Source: Oryzias latipes (lineage: Eukaryota; Chordata; Actinopteri; Beloniformes; Adrianichthyidae). Taken from it: a DNA stretch of 64,000 bases. The DNA lies in NCBI RefSeq assembly GCF_002234675.1, contig NC_019878.2, positions 25,805,264 through 25,869,263 on the forward strand. Reading direction: 5' to 3'. Shown piece by piece: positions 1 through 10,228 of this stretch. Position numbers and translations under genes: made by a program. The notes under the pieces were generated by a model. That model was not told where the DNA came from and searched no databases. It saw only the letters and a program-made list of their open reading frames with translations. Position 1 is the first letter of the stretch. Each line of letters starts with the position of its first letter.

Positions 1-637
1 CGCCACTACATTATGTAACCTCTTTAACAAGAAAACATCCAAAATACATTCAACCATGTAATGATGGTTCCAAACCTCCACCTCCATCAGGGAGTCTGTA
101 ACAAGCCTGGGCAGAACCGGCCTTCATCCAGGTCATCTCCGCTTTGCAGGGCACGCCTCAGTTTCTCCCAGAACACCTGTGGGTTTTGGGCTCGCGCCCA
201 GCTCAGGTAGGTTTGCCTCTTCAGCAGCCTCCTCATGCGATGGTACGGAGAAAGCTGATTCAGTGGAATTTCCTCCAGGAAGATTAAGATCAGAACGTCT
301 TTTTGGTCATCAAAGAGACGAAAGCTGGAGAAAAGATGAAGCAAAGCAGGTTCAGCTAAAACAAGAGTCCTAAGAGTGGAAATGCACTCAACAACAAAAT
401 GATATGAAGAATGAGACAGAAAAGCAGCAGGACGCTGCCAAAAAGACTTTGATATTTAAACAAACCACAGGAGAAACATCCGATATAAGAAAACTCTTTT
501 ATGGTGACCCATAATCGACCCAAAAAACTGTTTCTTTGGTCCAAACTAAACTAAAACGCCAAAACACACAGTAGCAGCAAAAAGAAGATCCTGAACAGCA
601 GCAGCAGCTTCCGTTAGGACGGATGTTACCTGGCTGC
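1..637. repeat. Outer left arm of inverted duplication
   Basis: The reverse complement of this stretch is found at 9678-10314 (position x pairs with 10315-x). Every open frame inside is identical in the two arms, so identity is close to 100 percent. The arm carries TLR exon C, intron 2 and the last 8 bases of exon B. It reaches the window edge, so its outer end is unknown. Confidence 0.93.
87..324 (-). CDS. tlr22: TLR22-like exon C: end of TIR domain and stop
   Basis: 238 nt including the stop. It encodes SFRLFDDQKDVLILIFLEE, then the RMRRLLKRQTYLSW segment and the FWEKLRRAL box 3 region, ending LLQTP. The acceptor is TTTCTCCAG. An identical inverted copy lies at 9991-10228. No polyadenylation signal is visible before the window edge. 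Confidence 0.9.
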
Positions 638-3600
638 CTGAACCTCTCTGGAGCACCATTCACTCTCCAGGTATCTGCGGCTGATGACGCAGATGGTCTT
701 CCTGCTTCCATAAATGGCATCAGTGATGTTGTCTAATATCGGTCTGCCTGCGGGAGCAGAGTTCAGTGAAGTCAGAACCTGCAGCTTCAATGTAGTTTAC
801 ATTCACATGTCCTTTAGAGCAGCGGTCCTCAACTTCCGGGCGGCGGACTGGTACCGGTCCGTGGGTCATTTGGTTCAGGGTCGCACAGAAAGAATAAATA
901 ACTTACATGACTTCCGTTTTAGTTATTTCAGAATGTGAAAGATGTTTTGTTTTGAAAAATCCCCCGATTCTCTGTTCCATCCGTCTATGTTACTCTTGAC
1001 GCAGGCCAAGGCGCTCGTCTCGGTCACCTGATGGGTTACCGCTAAAATAAAACCCAGGAACTAGCAAAATGAATACAAAACAAACATCTTTGGAAAGTTT
1101 CTTTGCCAAGTGGAAAAGGCCCATCCAGGAGACAGAAGAGAAGCCTACCACTACCAAAAAAAGAAAGCTGCATTTTATAGACAGTACTTCATTTTAGAAC
1201 CATGAGTGTGAGAATGCACAGAGTACGTCATGTCACAACCCTGTTCCTCGTTCATCGTAGCATTACTACAATAATTGTCCGCCACGTCTGAAACACCGGT
1301 CCGTGAAAACTTTCTATGACGTCCTACCGGCCCATGGCGTTCAAAAGGTTGGGGACCCCTGCTTTAGACCACATTCAGATACAATCTATACACGCCTTTT
1401 TCACTAATCCTTCTCAATTAATGTTTAACCCTTGTGCTATCCTATAACCCCCCCCCCCCCCCTTCCATTGAGGTGTTCCCCCTACCATGACAAAGGTGAA
1501 TAAAGGTGGAAAGATTTCATGTAATCCATGGACACCAGTGAAGATCACAAATCATTGAAGAAAAAAGGTTCAGAGCTCTGTCTAGTGGGTCTAGATGACC
1601 CAACTCCCAATGTTAAAGTGCCTAGGATAGCACAAGGGTTACAGAAAAGAGAAAATAAATTGCATTTGAAATTATCATTGTTTTTTTAATGTCACTTTTT
1701 AAATAATGTATTTTGTAATTTACAATTCAATGACATTTCAATACAAGGTTTGCTTTAAATTCATTGTAAAGTCACTTCAAATCTACATCGTTGTGAAATG
1801 CCAAGCTGTTTGTGGGTCAGAATCTAAATGAAATTGCGAAACAGCACCCCTAGTCAAAAGCATTTGCACTTGCATTTCATCAAGACTTTTATTGGGAATG
1901 ACATGTTACTTTGACTTATGACTAAAAGTTCTATGTTTTTATTAAAATGTGGATCATTGCTTCTCTGCAAAGTTAAAGAAAAAAGATGGAGGGCATTTTC
2001 CTGAATTCCTGGAACACACTTCTAAGTTACTACAGTTATAGCATCATATGGACCATCATACTACTCCCACCATGTCTGAAGGCTGCTCCAACATCTAATT
2101 TTTATGAAAGTCTAGTCAGTTTGAGACCAAATGTTTGGTGAAGCTCTCCTTCCTTTAAGAATTTTCCTCTAGTGTCTCATCAGAACGTCAGTCCAGAGGT
2201 TCATGTTGATCCAGATGTTCCCCTGTGTTCTAGTTCATCAGCAGTGTCTTTGAACTCTCAATGGATCCATGTTTGCCCAAAAGTCTCTTCCTGACTGTTG
2301 GATCATAAACTCTCACCTTAAGTGAAGCCTGTACAGCAATTTTCTACCTTTTTTAAAACTCACATTTAGTACTTTTGTTCAGATCTTTAGTCCAGATGTT
2401 TCTTGATTCAAGAGATCAGACAAACAAAACTCATGAATAAGTCTAAAATAGTTCATTAGGACTTTTTAAGGCCTGGGTTACAATTAAAAAAAAGAGTATT
2501 AGCAGAATCCTCCACGCTGCCACACTTTCACTTCCTTTTATGGTGACCGCTTCCGTTTTGTTAAATGTAACCACTTCATTTTCACTTATACGGCTATAAC
2601 TGCCCTGAAAGGAGAAACATCTGAATTCTTTCGAAAACATCAAGAATTTAATGAAAACACAAATTTGAGTAAAAATTTCATTCACAAGAAAATTAAATAT
2701 CAAAGAGAGAAAAAAAAGGTAGAAAAGAAGAAATTTAGCACCTTAAGGAATACAACTTCTGACAAGGGAAGTCAATTTCTAGGAGAAGGTCTTAGATTTG
2801 AGATGTAAATTATTATAAGAAACTCGTAAGATTACATTCTAGAATTTTCTGATTTTTCAGTTCCCACAGGTTTTTCCCCAGTTCATCAAAGTGAAATGTA
2901 GAAACTGCTGAAGGGGATCTTGCTGGTCTTACCTGGTTCAAAGTCGCGATGGTGCAAGCACAGCCTCCATCCCTGCTCTCCCTCAAGTTTTGGCAGAAGT
3001 TCGTCCATCACCCAGGGCTCATCGTGGTTGTTGTAGGAGATAAAAGCATCGTACTGGTTTGTGGATCGTTTGTTCTGATGTCTGGAGTCATAGAGCCAAG
3101 CCAAAAAGAGATAATAGGAGTAGACCAGCTGCCATCTCATGAAATGGAACATTATGGAGGCCAACATGAGACCGACAATAGAACATGTGGTGGACACGAA
3201 GCAGATGAAACCAGTGTCCACCATGCAGGATGAAGGGTCAAAGTTGAGCAGCTTCTTATCTTTAAAGCTTGGAGGATTTCTGCACAAAAAGTTATAAGCA
3301 TCATAGAACTGAGTCTGATTGCTGGTTTTGATCCAGCGGAGGAACTGAGCATTGTTACAGTCACAGGTGAAGGTGTTACCCTGAAGATCCACATAACTCA
3401 GAGCGGGCAGAGACAATATGACCTCTTCTGTGATGTCAGAGTACTGATTTCCTCTCGCCTGCAGGAATTCCAGCTTCTTCAGGTTGGCATCTATGAAGAA
3501 ATCCAGAGAAGACAGCTGTGTCCTTGATATGTAGAGACTCTTTAGGTTTGGAATTGGAGTAAACAGTTCTGGTGAGAGGGCTTTTAGGTCGTTTGAGCTG

Positions 3601-5435
3601 ATCAGAAGATTTTCCATCTTGGGCGTATGGTTAAATGTGTCTTTGTGCAGGGACACCAGCTGAGTGCTCCTGGTGTCAAAGTGCAGGAGGTTTGTCAAAC
3701 CCTGCAGGAAGTTGACAGGCAGGTGAGACTTAAGTCGGAAGCGCTGAGCAGAGAAAATGAAATCCTCCAAGTGGGACAGGTGGGAGAAAGGTGCTTTACA
3801 CGGATGTTCACTCTTGTATTGGACATGGTTGTTGCTTAAATCCAATAGTTTTAGACTGACTAGAGCATTAAAAGCCCCAGAGTCCAGATCGTTTTTTTGA
3901 ATGTTGTTGGCCTTTAGCTGCATGTGGATAAGATTTTTTAATCCATAAAAACTCATTTCATTCAAGTCCCCTAAATTATTTTGGTGTAAGGATAGGTTCT
4001 GAAGGGAACGCAAACCTTTGAACTCCTCTTTTTCAATCATAGCAAGCTGATTGTTACTCAAATAAAGGAATCTCAGATTTGGCAGGTGTCTTTTGAAAGC
4101 ATTGTTTAACTTGATTATTTTATTGCTCTGTAGTTTCAGGATTTCCAGTCGCACCAAATCCTCAAAAACGCAATCTTTCAGATTCGAGATGGAGTTGTTT
4201 TGGAGGTAGAGGATTCTGAGCTCTGTCTGATTGGCGAAATCTTGACATTGGAGCCTGTTGATGCTGTTGCTTTTCAGATCCAGCTTGTAAAGTCCTGGAA
4301 GATTCCGGGTGGCAGATGGAACAAAAGGAAGCTTGTTCCCACTCAAAGTCAAAGTCTTCAGATGTGGAAGGCACTTGAAGGCGTCCTCAGAAATGGCCTG
4401 AATGTCATTGTCTGCCAAATCCAGCTCGGTCACATTGGTGCACAGCTCCAAAAGTCGGGCTTCAATGCGTCTCAGCTTGTTTCGTCTGAACTGCAGAGTA
4501 GACATGCTTGGGATGGAGCATGACAGGTTGATGAGCTTGTTTGGGTTCTGTTTCATGGCATTCATCCTCAGTAAGGTCAGCGTCTGGTTCACAGCTTGGA
4601 ACAATGATCTCATGTCACTGAGAGTCAGGTGAAGCTGGCTGATGTCCAGAGAGGAAACTCGCCGCATAAATGTCTTTTTCACATCCCACTTTAACGGTTT
4701 TCTCTTATTCAATCCGATGCTGAAACGCAATAGATTTGGGAAAACATCTGCGGTAATCCTAAAGTCCTGAAAGGGGTTTAAACTCAAATCAACAGCATGA
4801 AGTTGGACAGATGTGTTGGTCAGCTCCCACGAATAAAAGTGTGTCAAATTATTCTGTTTGATGACGAGCTCCTGCAGCTGTGGCAGCTGCTCCAGGATCA
4901 TATTTGCGTTTGTAAGATTTTGCAGCTTGTTGTAGGAAATATCCAAAAACCTTAAGCTTGACAACGACTGAAAGGAGGTGGAAGACACAACTTTTATCTT
5001 ATTATGAGCAATTCTCAGTTCTGTCAGGCTCCACAGTCCATGAAAGACGTTTGAGTCCAGCTTATCAAGCTTATTGTGGTTTAAGTTTAACTTCTGGAGG
5101 GAGGTTAAGTTAGAAAAAGAAAACCTGTCCACTTGTAGAATGTAGTTCCTGTTGAGGTCCAGCTGGATCAGATGAGGAACGTGGGAAAAATCTGCGCGTC
5201 TGATCCTTGAAAGTTTGTTTCCAGATAAATCCAAACTGGTGACCGTTTTGGGAACGTCTTGGGGAACAGCATTGAGTTTTTCATTGTGACATAAAGCTGT
5301 GTTCCTGCTGACATGGCAGTTCTTGAGCGCGAATCCTCCCACAGGAATGACCATGCACGCCAACAGGAGCAAAAAGCTAGCCAAAGAATATTTTGACTCA
5401 CTTCTGGACTTATTTAGGACCTTTTCCAATCCCAT
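87..5435 (-). CDS. tlr22: TLR22-like Toll-like receptor, three coding exons
   Basis: Single-pass membrane receptor of the TLR11/22 family; family members sense microbial nucleic acids and signal through MyD88/TRIF-type adaptors. I join exons 5435..2933, 747..630 and 324..87. The lengths (2503+118+238 nt) give 952 codons plus stop, the usual TLR22 size. The order is: signal peptide (about residues 16-36), a long array of leucine-rich repeats with an LRR C-terminal cysteine cap, a membrane segment (about 742-762), then a TIR domain starting with YDAFISY near residue 795. The splice sites are GAACCAG|GTAAGA, CTCCCGCAG|GCAGACC, GCAGCCAG|GTAACA and TTTCTCCAG|CTTTCG. The joins recreate the TIR box EPGRPILDN and then QAASFRLFDD. 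The first ATG is at 5435; two in-frame codons upstream (TTG AAG) are not used. TLR23-like is the main alternative name. The assignment to the TLR22/23 group is from remembered family features, not a search. Confidence 0.9.
630..747 (-). CDS. tlr22: TLR22-like exon B: middle of TIR domain
   Basis: 118-nt exon, too short to stand out as an open frame. Translated in phase 1 it reads RPILDNITDAIYGSRKT, then ICVISRRYL and ESEWCSREVQAA. This is the conserved TIR box 2 and core between RDFEPG and SFRLFDD. The acceptor is CTCCCGCAG and the donor is CAG|GTAACA. Confidence 0.9.
790..1333. repeat. Inner left arm of inverted duplication
   Basis: Inverted match to 5745-6337, roughly 95 percent identical by eye apart from a ~55-base stretch present only in the right copy. 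It covers most of a hAT element plus about 30 bases of its left flank including the target-site duplication. The shared flank means segmental duplication, not two independent insertions. Confidence 0.85.
820..1361 (+). mobile_element. Non-autonomous hAT element with transposase N-terminal remnant
   Basis: Terminal inverted repeats are CAGCGGTCCTCAACTT at the left and the complement of CAGGGGTCCCCAACCT at the right. Flanks CTTTAGAG (812-819) and CTTTAGAC (1362-1369) form an 8-bp target-site duplication with one mismatch, which fits hAT. Near 1069-1197 a short frame starts MNTKQTSLESFFAKWKRP, like the N-terminus of ZBED-type hAT transposases, then stops. The element lies in TLR intron 1. Confidence 0.85.
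1426..1641. mobile_element. 216-bp MITE with poly-C tract
   Basis: The ends are TAACCCTTGTGCTATCCTA and its inverted complement TAGGATAGCACAAGGGTTA. A run of about 17 C lies just inside the left end. It has no coding capacity and lies in TLR intron 1. Confidence 0.8.
1642..2932 (-). other. Remainder of TLR intron 1
   Basis: Intron sequence between the MITE and exon A. I see no gene, RNA or clear repeat here. Confidence 0.6.
2933..5435 (-). CDS. tlr22: TLR22-like exon A: signal peptide, LRRs, membrane segment, first part of TIR
   Basis: Main coding exon of 2503 nt. It encodes the signal peptide, the whole LRR ectodomain, the membrane segment and TIR box 1 (YDAFISY) up to RDFEPG. The frame stays open past the exon into intron sequence (to 2886), which would give a false short C-terminus if splicing is ignored. 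The donor GT is at 2932-2931. Confidence 0.92.
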
Positions 5436-5460
5436 CTTCAAAAATATTTAGTCACAATGC

Positions 5461-5573
5461 CCTGATGAAGAAACTCACCATAAAAACTTCACAGAAAAGA
5501 CAAAAGAAACCCATATAAACCCAAAATAAATTTAAATGCTTTTTCTATTCCATTAAAGTTCCTCTTACTTACT
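5461..5573 (-). other. Probable 5' UTR intron of the TLR gene
   Basis: On the minus strand GCACA|GTAAGTAAG gives a strong donor after 5573. CTTCATCAG|GGCATTG gives an acceptor ending at 5462, only 26 bases before the ATG. This predicts a non-coding first exon and a 111-nt leader intron. Inferred from splice consensus only. Confidence 0.5.
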
Positions 5574-5658
5574 GTGCGTCTGATGGAAGTAGACAACTGA
5601 TTTCTGGTCTTTAATTCTCCACACTTCTTCATTACCTGGGATTGGAGAACCTCTGCTT

Positions 5659-5672
5659 TGACTCACTTCCTG
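5659..5672 (-). promoter_or_regulatory. AP-1 / ETS composite motif upstream of the TLR gene
   Basis: TGACTCA (a perfect AP-1 palindrome, 5659-5665) directly abuts ACTTCCTG, which is an ETS/PU.1 core CAGGAAGT on the minus strand. It lies about 90 bases upstream of the predicted first-exon donor. Such pairs are common in myeloid promoters; activity here is inferred. Confidence 0.35.
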
Positions 5673-5744
5673 TTTGAGGCAGATCAAAGCAACACTTCTT
5701 CTTTCTAGAGGCTCGAGTCGTTTAGCCGATCACGTTTACGTTCA

Positions 5745-6307
5745 CGGTAGGACGTCATGGAAAGTTTTCACGGACCGCTGTTTCAGACGTGGGGGAATAT
5801 TGTTGTAGAAATGCTACGATGGAGGAACAAGGTTGTGACATGACATATTCTGTGCATTTATTTTGACAGGCATGACATCGTACGTGGCAGAGGGTGTCAT
5901 CCTTCTCTCCCCATCCCACACTCATGGTTCTAAAATGAAGTACTGTCTATTAAATGCAGCTTTCTTTTTTTGGTAGTGGTAGGCTTCTCTTCTGTCTCCT
6001 GGATGGGCCTTTTCCACTTGGCAAAGAAACTTTCCATAGACGTTTGTTTTTTATTCATTTTGCTGGTTCCTGGGTTTTATTTTAGCGGTAACCCATCAGG
6101 TGACCGAGAAGAGTGCCTTGGCCTGCGTCAAGAGTAACATAGACGGATGGAACAGAGAATCGGGGGATTTCTCAAAATAAAACATCTTTCACATTCTGAA
6201 ATAACTAAAACGGAAGTCATGTAAGTTATTTATTCTTTCTGTGCGACCCTGAACCAAATGACCCATGGACCGGTACCAGTCCGCCGCCCGGAAGTTGAGG
6301 ACCGCTG
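5745..6307 (-). mobile_element. Second, inverted hAT copy, truncated at its inner end
   Basis: Reverse complement of the hAT element at 820-1361, including the short MNKKQTSMESFFAKWKRP reading. The outer terminus CAGCGGTCCTC and the flank CTCTAAAG (6308-6315) are kept. The inner terminus (about 30-40 bases) is missing. It has extra sequence near 5860-5920 absent from the other copy. Confidence 0.85.
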
Positions 6308-6505
6308 CTCTAAAGGACATGTGAATGTAAACTACATGTGGCAAATTATCGTGGCAGATAAAAAGAAACAACCCTTCGGGGGCCGAGGCTTACCAACGGA
6401 GCACTGGGCAGACCAACGTGGAGGAGATTGGCAACATAAAATAAAACAGAAAACCCCTCACTCTGTGGCATGCACAAACGTGGAAAAAACAAAACAAAAT
6501 ATAAA

Positions 6506-7252
6506 CTAAATCCGAACACGCCCCAATTGAGCCTCCACTGTTGTCGCCCACTTCACAAAGCCAACTTCGCAAAGCCCTCCACAAACCGCCGATAGTGTCT
6601 GGCAAACCCAAGAAATGACCGCAGTTGGTGCATGGATCAGGGGTTTCCATTTGGCCACCGCCTCAACCTTGGTGGGGTCTGTGGACACCCCTTTGGCTGC
6701 GATCATATGCCCCAGGTAATGTACCTGCCGTTGAAAGAAGGCACATTTACTCAGCTTAACCTTCAACCCCTCCCTCTGCAACCGTTCAAGCACCACCTCC
6801 AGCCTCTCCAAATGCTGATCAACTGTGGATGAAAACACCACAATATCATCCAAGTACAAAAACAATTATTTGCACTGTTGATCCCCGAAGAGCCAGTGCA
6901 TGAGGCGCTGGAAGGTGCTAGGGGCATTGCAGAGTCCGAAAGGCATGCAATTCCATTCGAAGAGACCAAATGGAGTGCACAATGCTGTTTTGGCCTTATC
7001 TTCCTCTGCGACTGGGACCTGGTTGTAACCGCTGGCCAAATCTACGGTGGAAAACCAGCGGGCCCAGACCATCGAGTCTAAAGGGGGAAGAGGGAATGCG
7101 TCCTTCCTGGTTTTGTGTTTCAGCTGACAGTGGTCCACACACATACGGAGACTGCCATCCTTTTTCCTTACAAGCACGATTGGGGAGGCATATGGGCTGC
7201 TGCTTTCACTAATTACCTGGGATTCCAACAGCTGATTAATGTGTTCCTTCAC
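6506..7252 (-). pseudogene. Ty3/gypsy reverse transcriptase remnant
   Basis: The first frame (7252-6866) has LVRKKDGSLRMCVDHCQL, FSTVDLASGYNQVPV and FGLCNAPSTFQRLM. An in-frame TAA at 6868-6866 precedes YLDDIVVFS, the catalytic YLDD box, and then VHYLGHMI. A further frameshift lies near 6640 (after KWKP), and the remaining pol is lost near 6540. Not functional. Confidence 0.88.
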
Positions 7253-7480
7253 ACCTTCATAATCGGAAGGTGGGATGCGCCGGTAGCGTTGCCTAACCGG
7301 GACATTATCCAGCAGAGGAATCTGGTGGGTGATCAGCTCTGTACAGCCAAAATCACCCTCTCATGTGCTGCAAAGACAGATGCATAACATCCCAGAAGCG
7401 CTCTGGGATGTTTGTCTGCTCCTCTGCAGACAAAGGTGATAGGTTGGGCTGATCAATGTCAAGTGGCAGCAATAAATTTC

Positions 7481-8117
7481 TTTTTTTTTTTTTTTTTAAC
7501 TTGTCTTGTCCAACAGCTGGGCAGACAGATGAGAGCTGAGGGCCTCTTGTGTTGGACATATTTTACTTTAACAAGAGGGGTTATTAATCTTCAGACAAAC
7601 CAAAGGTATGTCTGAATAAACCCCTTTTGTAATTGAGGCCAAACTTTATTAATTTCAATCATGTCTGAAAATCTTTGGTGTTGGACCGGACGGAAAAGGA
7701 AAGAGGGGAAGAAGAGAGAGGGACGTTAGAGAGAGGGGGGGGTAGGAGGGTGATAATAGGAGGGGAAGGGGGATAAGACCATGAAGCAGCATAAAGCAAC
7801 AAGTTTACTGGTTGTTAATCATTATGGTAAGGTTCAAATGTAGTAAAAAACAAAAAAACAAAACAAAAAAAGGGGCGGAGCCTGTCCACACACACACTGA
7901 AATGTATTAAACACACCTGTTAGTTGCAAAAATGTCCACCTGTCGACATGTACACAAAACAGATAGTGTTCACACGCATACTTGTGCCTTAAAACCAACT
8001 AGTGTGAAATATTTCAGTCATTCAGTCATGCAAACTGTTAGTGGAAAGGTGAGCTAACACCTGTGCTCAGGTGAGTGTTTATGTTCTTCTAAAATGGGTG
8101 GTGGAACGTGAAAAGAA
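7481..8117 (-). mobile_element. 5'-truncated LINE tail nested in the gypsy element
   Basis: Minus-strand insertion of 637 bp ending in a poly-A tail (the T run at 7481-7498 on the plus strand). It is flanked by the 16-bp target-site duplication GGCAGCAATAAATTTC at 7465-7480 and 8118-8133. It matches the last 580 bp of the larger LINE at 23731-27369. Confidence 0.92.
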
Positions 8118-8423
8118 GGCAGCAATAAATTTCATTGTCCCACCAGGAATCCAATGAGCCCTCCGGCCACGCACCCTGACCATAAATGTTTTTGGAGGGC
8201 CCGGTTTGTCCGGCACACAACTACCCCCCATGGTTACATTCAGGTAGGGGCAGGACGACATGAGTGTTGGCACCTCTACATGGTCACCTGAAGCCACACT
8301 TGAGCTACCAACTGCACCACCGAGTTTTGGCTCTGCAACTTAGTGGGCACTAGTTTTCCGCCGAGGGACCAGATTGGGCCGCCTGTCCAGCTTTCTTGCT
8401 GGCTTGACCACCCGGACACCATC

Positions 8424-8465
8424 ACAGTCTTGTGCGTAGTGTCCCAGCTGTTGACACCGTCTACA
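8424..8465 (-). pseudogene. Gag CCHC zinc knuckle
   Basis: Reads CRRCQQLGHYAQDC, a perfect CX2CX4HX4C knuckle, downstream of gag on the minus strand. Confidence 0.8.
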
Positions 8466-8605
8466 CCCTACCTAGCTACGGGTTTAAGGTCAGGTGTTGT
8501 TGGAGTTCTGCAAGAGGGAGAGGTTTTGGGTTAGCTGACTGATCTGCTGTTGCTGCAGTTTCAACATCCCCATAATGTCACTTAATGCGGAATCCTGGGG
8601 CTGGT

Positions 8606-9382
8606 CTAGCACCATCTGGTTACTCCAGACACCATTTTGGAAACCCAGCACTGAGGGACAGAATGACTTTGGTTTCGTCCTTCACCTGGCACCCCCTCAC
8701 GCTCCCACCTGATTGCCTCCCCCCTGACCGCCAGCATTGTAGTGGTGGGCTGTCTCCGAGCGAACTGCTTCAGTTCCCGACGCAAGTTACCATCCAAAAC
8801 ATGTTCAATAAATTGGTCACGCAACAAAACCCCTGCATTTGGAACTTCATTAGGTGCGCATGCCTTAACAGAAGCCATCAGGCTCATTAGAGCCAAGGAA
8901 AATTCCTGCAGGGTTTCATCCTCCTGTTGCCGTTGTGAAAAGAAAGCTTCCTGTAAAGCCACATATGACTCTGTGGATCCATAGACTTCCTGTAAGACGG
9001 CTATGATTCTAGCTGGATCCTCTCGCTCACAGCGGGGGCAGAAATTGATCTCCTCACGTGCTTCTCCTTCCAGGTGATCAAATAAAATAAAAGCTTGGTC
9101 AGATAAGTTCAAGTGTCGTGCCCTCAAACAAGCATGTACTTCTTCGAGCCATTCTGATAGGCTTAAGCCTGTTCTCCCCCTAAACGTGGGGCATTTCTGG
9201 TCTCTAGGAACATATATCAACCTCTCCACTACAGTGGCAGAAGTGGGGGTCATTGGTACCGCAGCTGAGTTGGATGCATTGCTAGGACCAGGCAAATCTA
9301 CATCTGGCTCCTGACTCAACCTCTCATTTTCAGCAGTTAATTGGGCAACAAAATCCCTTAATTGTTGAAATTGTTCCTCCAT
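8606..9382 (-). pseudogene. Ty3/gypsy gag remnant
   Basis: Open frame from ATG at 9382 (MEEQFQQLRDFVAQL) with a short coiled-coil start, a retrotransposon-gag core (VYGSTESYVALQEAFFSQRQ, then ETLQEFSLALMSL) and basic residues near the end. The frame is lost at 8606, and the downstream nucleic-acid-binding part lies in another frame. The assignment rests on this gag signature plus the adjoining gypsy RT. Confidence 0.8.
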
Positions 9383-9677
9383 CATAAATACAAACACTGT
9401 AAAACAGCAACCATAGACCTTCAAAATACAACACTGGGCACTCCTTAAAAGAAGCCCACTGCTGCTTTGTTTGGCTTATGTTAAAGAAAAAAGAAAATAT
9501 AAATACACGAACAAATAAACCATTAAAAAAAAGCTAAAATGGAATAAAACTTGGAACACACGTCTTGGCCAGATACTTTAAGGGATCCTGCCAACAACGC
9601 CACCTTGTGGCAAGTGGTCGTAGCAGATAAAAAGAAACAACAACTCCACCGCGGGTACAGGGTCCGGGGAACCCAAA

Positions 9678-10228
9678 GCAGCCAGGTAACATCCGTCCTA
9701 ACGGAAGCTGCTGCTGCTGTTCAGGATCTTCTTTTTGCTGCTACTGTGTGTTTTGGCGTTTTAGTTTAGTTTGGACCAAAGAAACAGTTTTTTGGGTCGA
9801 TTATGGGTCACCATAAAAGAGTTTTCTTATATCGGATGTTTCTCCTGTGGTTTGTTTAAATATCAAAGTCTTTTTGGCAGCGTCCTGCTGCTTTTCTGTC
9901 TCATTCTTCATATCATTTTGTTGTTGAGTGCATTTCCACTCTTAGGACTCTTGTTTTAGCTGAACCTGCTTTGCTTCATCTTTTCTCCAGCTTTCGTCTC
10001 TTTGATGACCAAAAAGACGTTCTGATCTTAATCTTCCTGGAGGAAATTCCACTGAATCAGCTTTCTCCGTACCATCGCATGAGGAGGCTGCTGAAGAGGC
10101 AAACCTACCTGAGCTGGGCGCGAGCCCAAAACCCACAGGTGTTCTGGGAGAAACTGAGGCGTGCCCTGCAAAGCGGAGATGACCTGGATGAAGGCCGGTT
10201 CTGCCCAGGCTTGTTACAGACTCCCTGA
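9678..10228 (+). pseudogene. Inverted duplicate of TLR intron 2 and exon C
   Basis: Plus-strand copy of the last bases of exon B, its donor, intron 2, the acceptor TTTCTCCAG and the full exon C with stop. It has no exon A or intact exon B in the same direction, so it cannot make a receptor alone. The nucleotide sequence is intact, not decayed. Confidence 0.9.

Larger units (their letters stand above)
6338..9677 (-). mobile_element. Decayed Ty3/gypsy-type LTR retrotransposon
   Basis: Minus-strand element with gag, a CCHC knuckle and a partial reverse transcriptase in gypsy order. RNase H and integrase are missing, and a LINE tail is inserted at 7481-8117. Both ends share a short segment (GCAGATAAAAAGAAACAAC near 6354 and 9628) that may be LTR remnants; full LTRs are not visible. 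Sequence near 9586-9606 (TGGCGTTGTTGGCAGGATCC on the minus strand) resembles a gypsy primer-binding-site region. The element fills the right arm of the inverted duplication where left-arm bases 638-789 should be. Confidence 0.8.

Noticed and set aside
2886..5441. TLR as a single-exon, truncated 851-aa protein
   Set aside because: The last 14 residues are intron read-through; a good donor at 2932 and two in-phase exons complete the TIR domain.
9971..10228. Plus-strand 85-aa TIR protein gene
   Set aside because: It is the inverted copy of TLR exon C beginning inside an intron; no upstream exons in this orientation.
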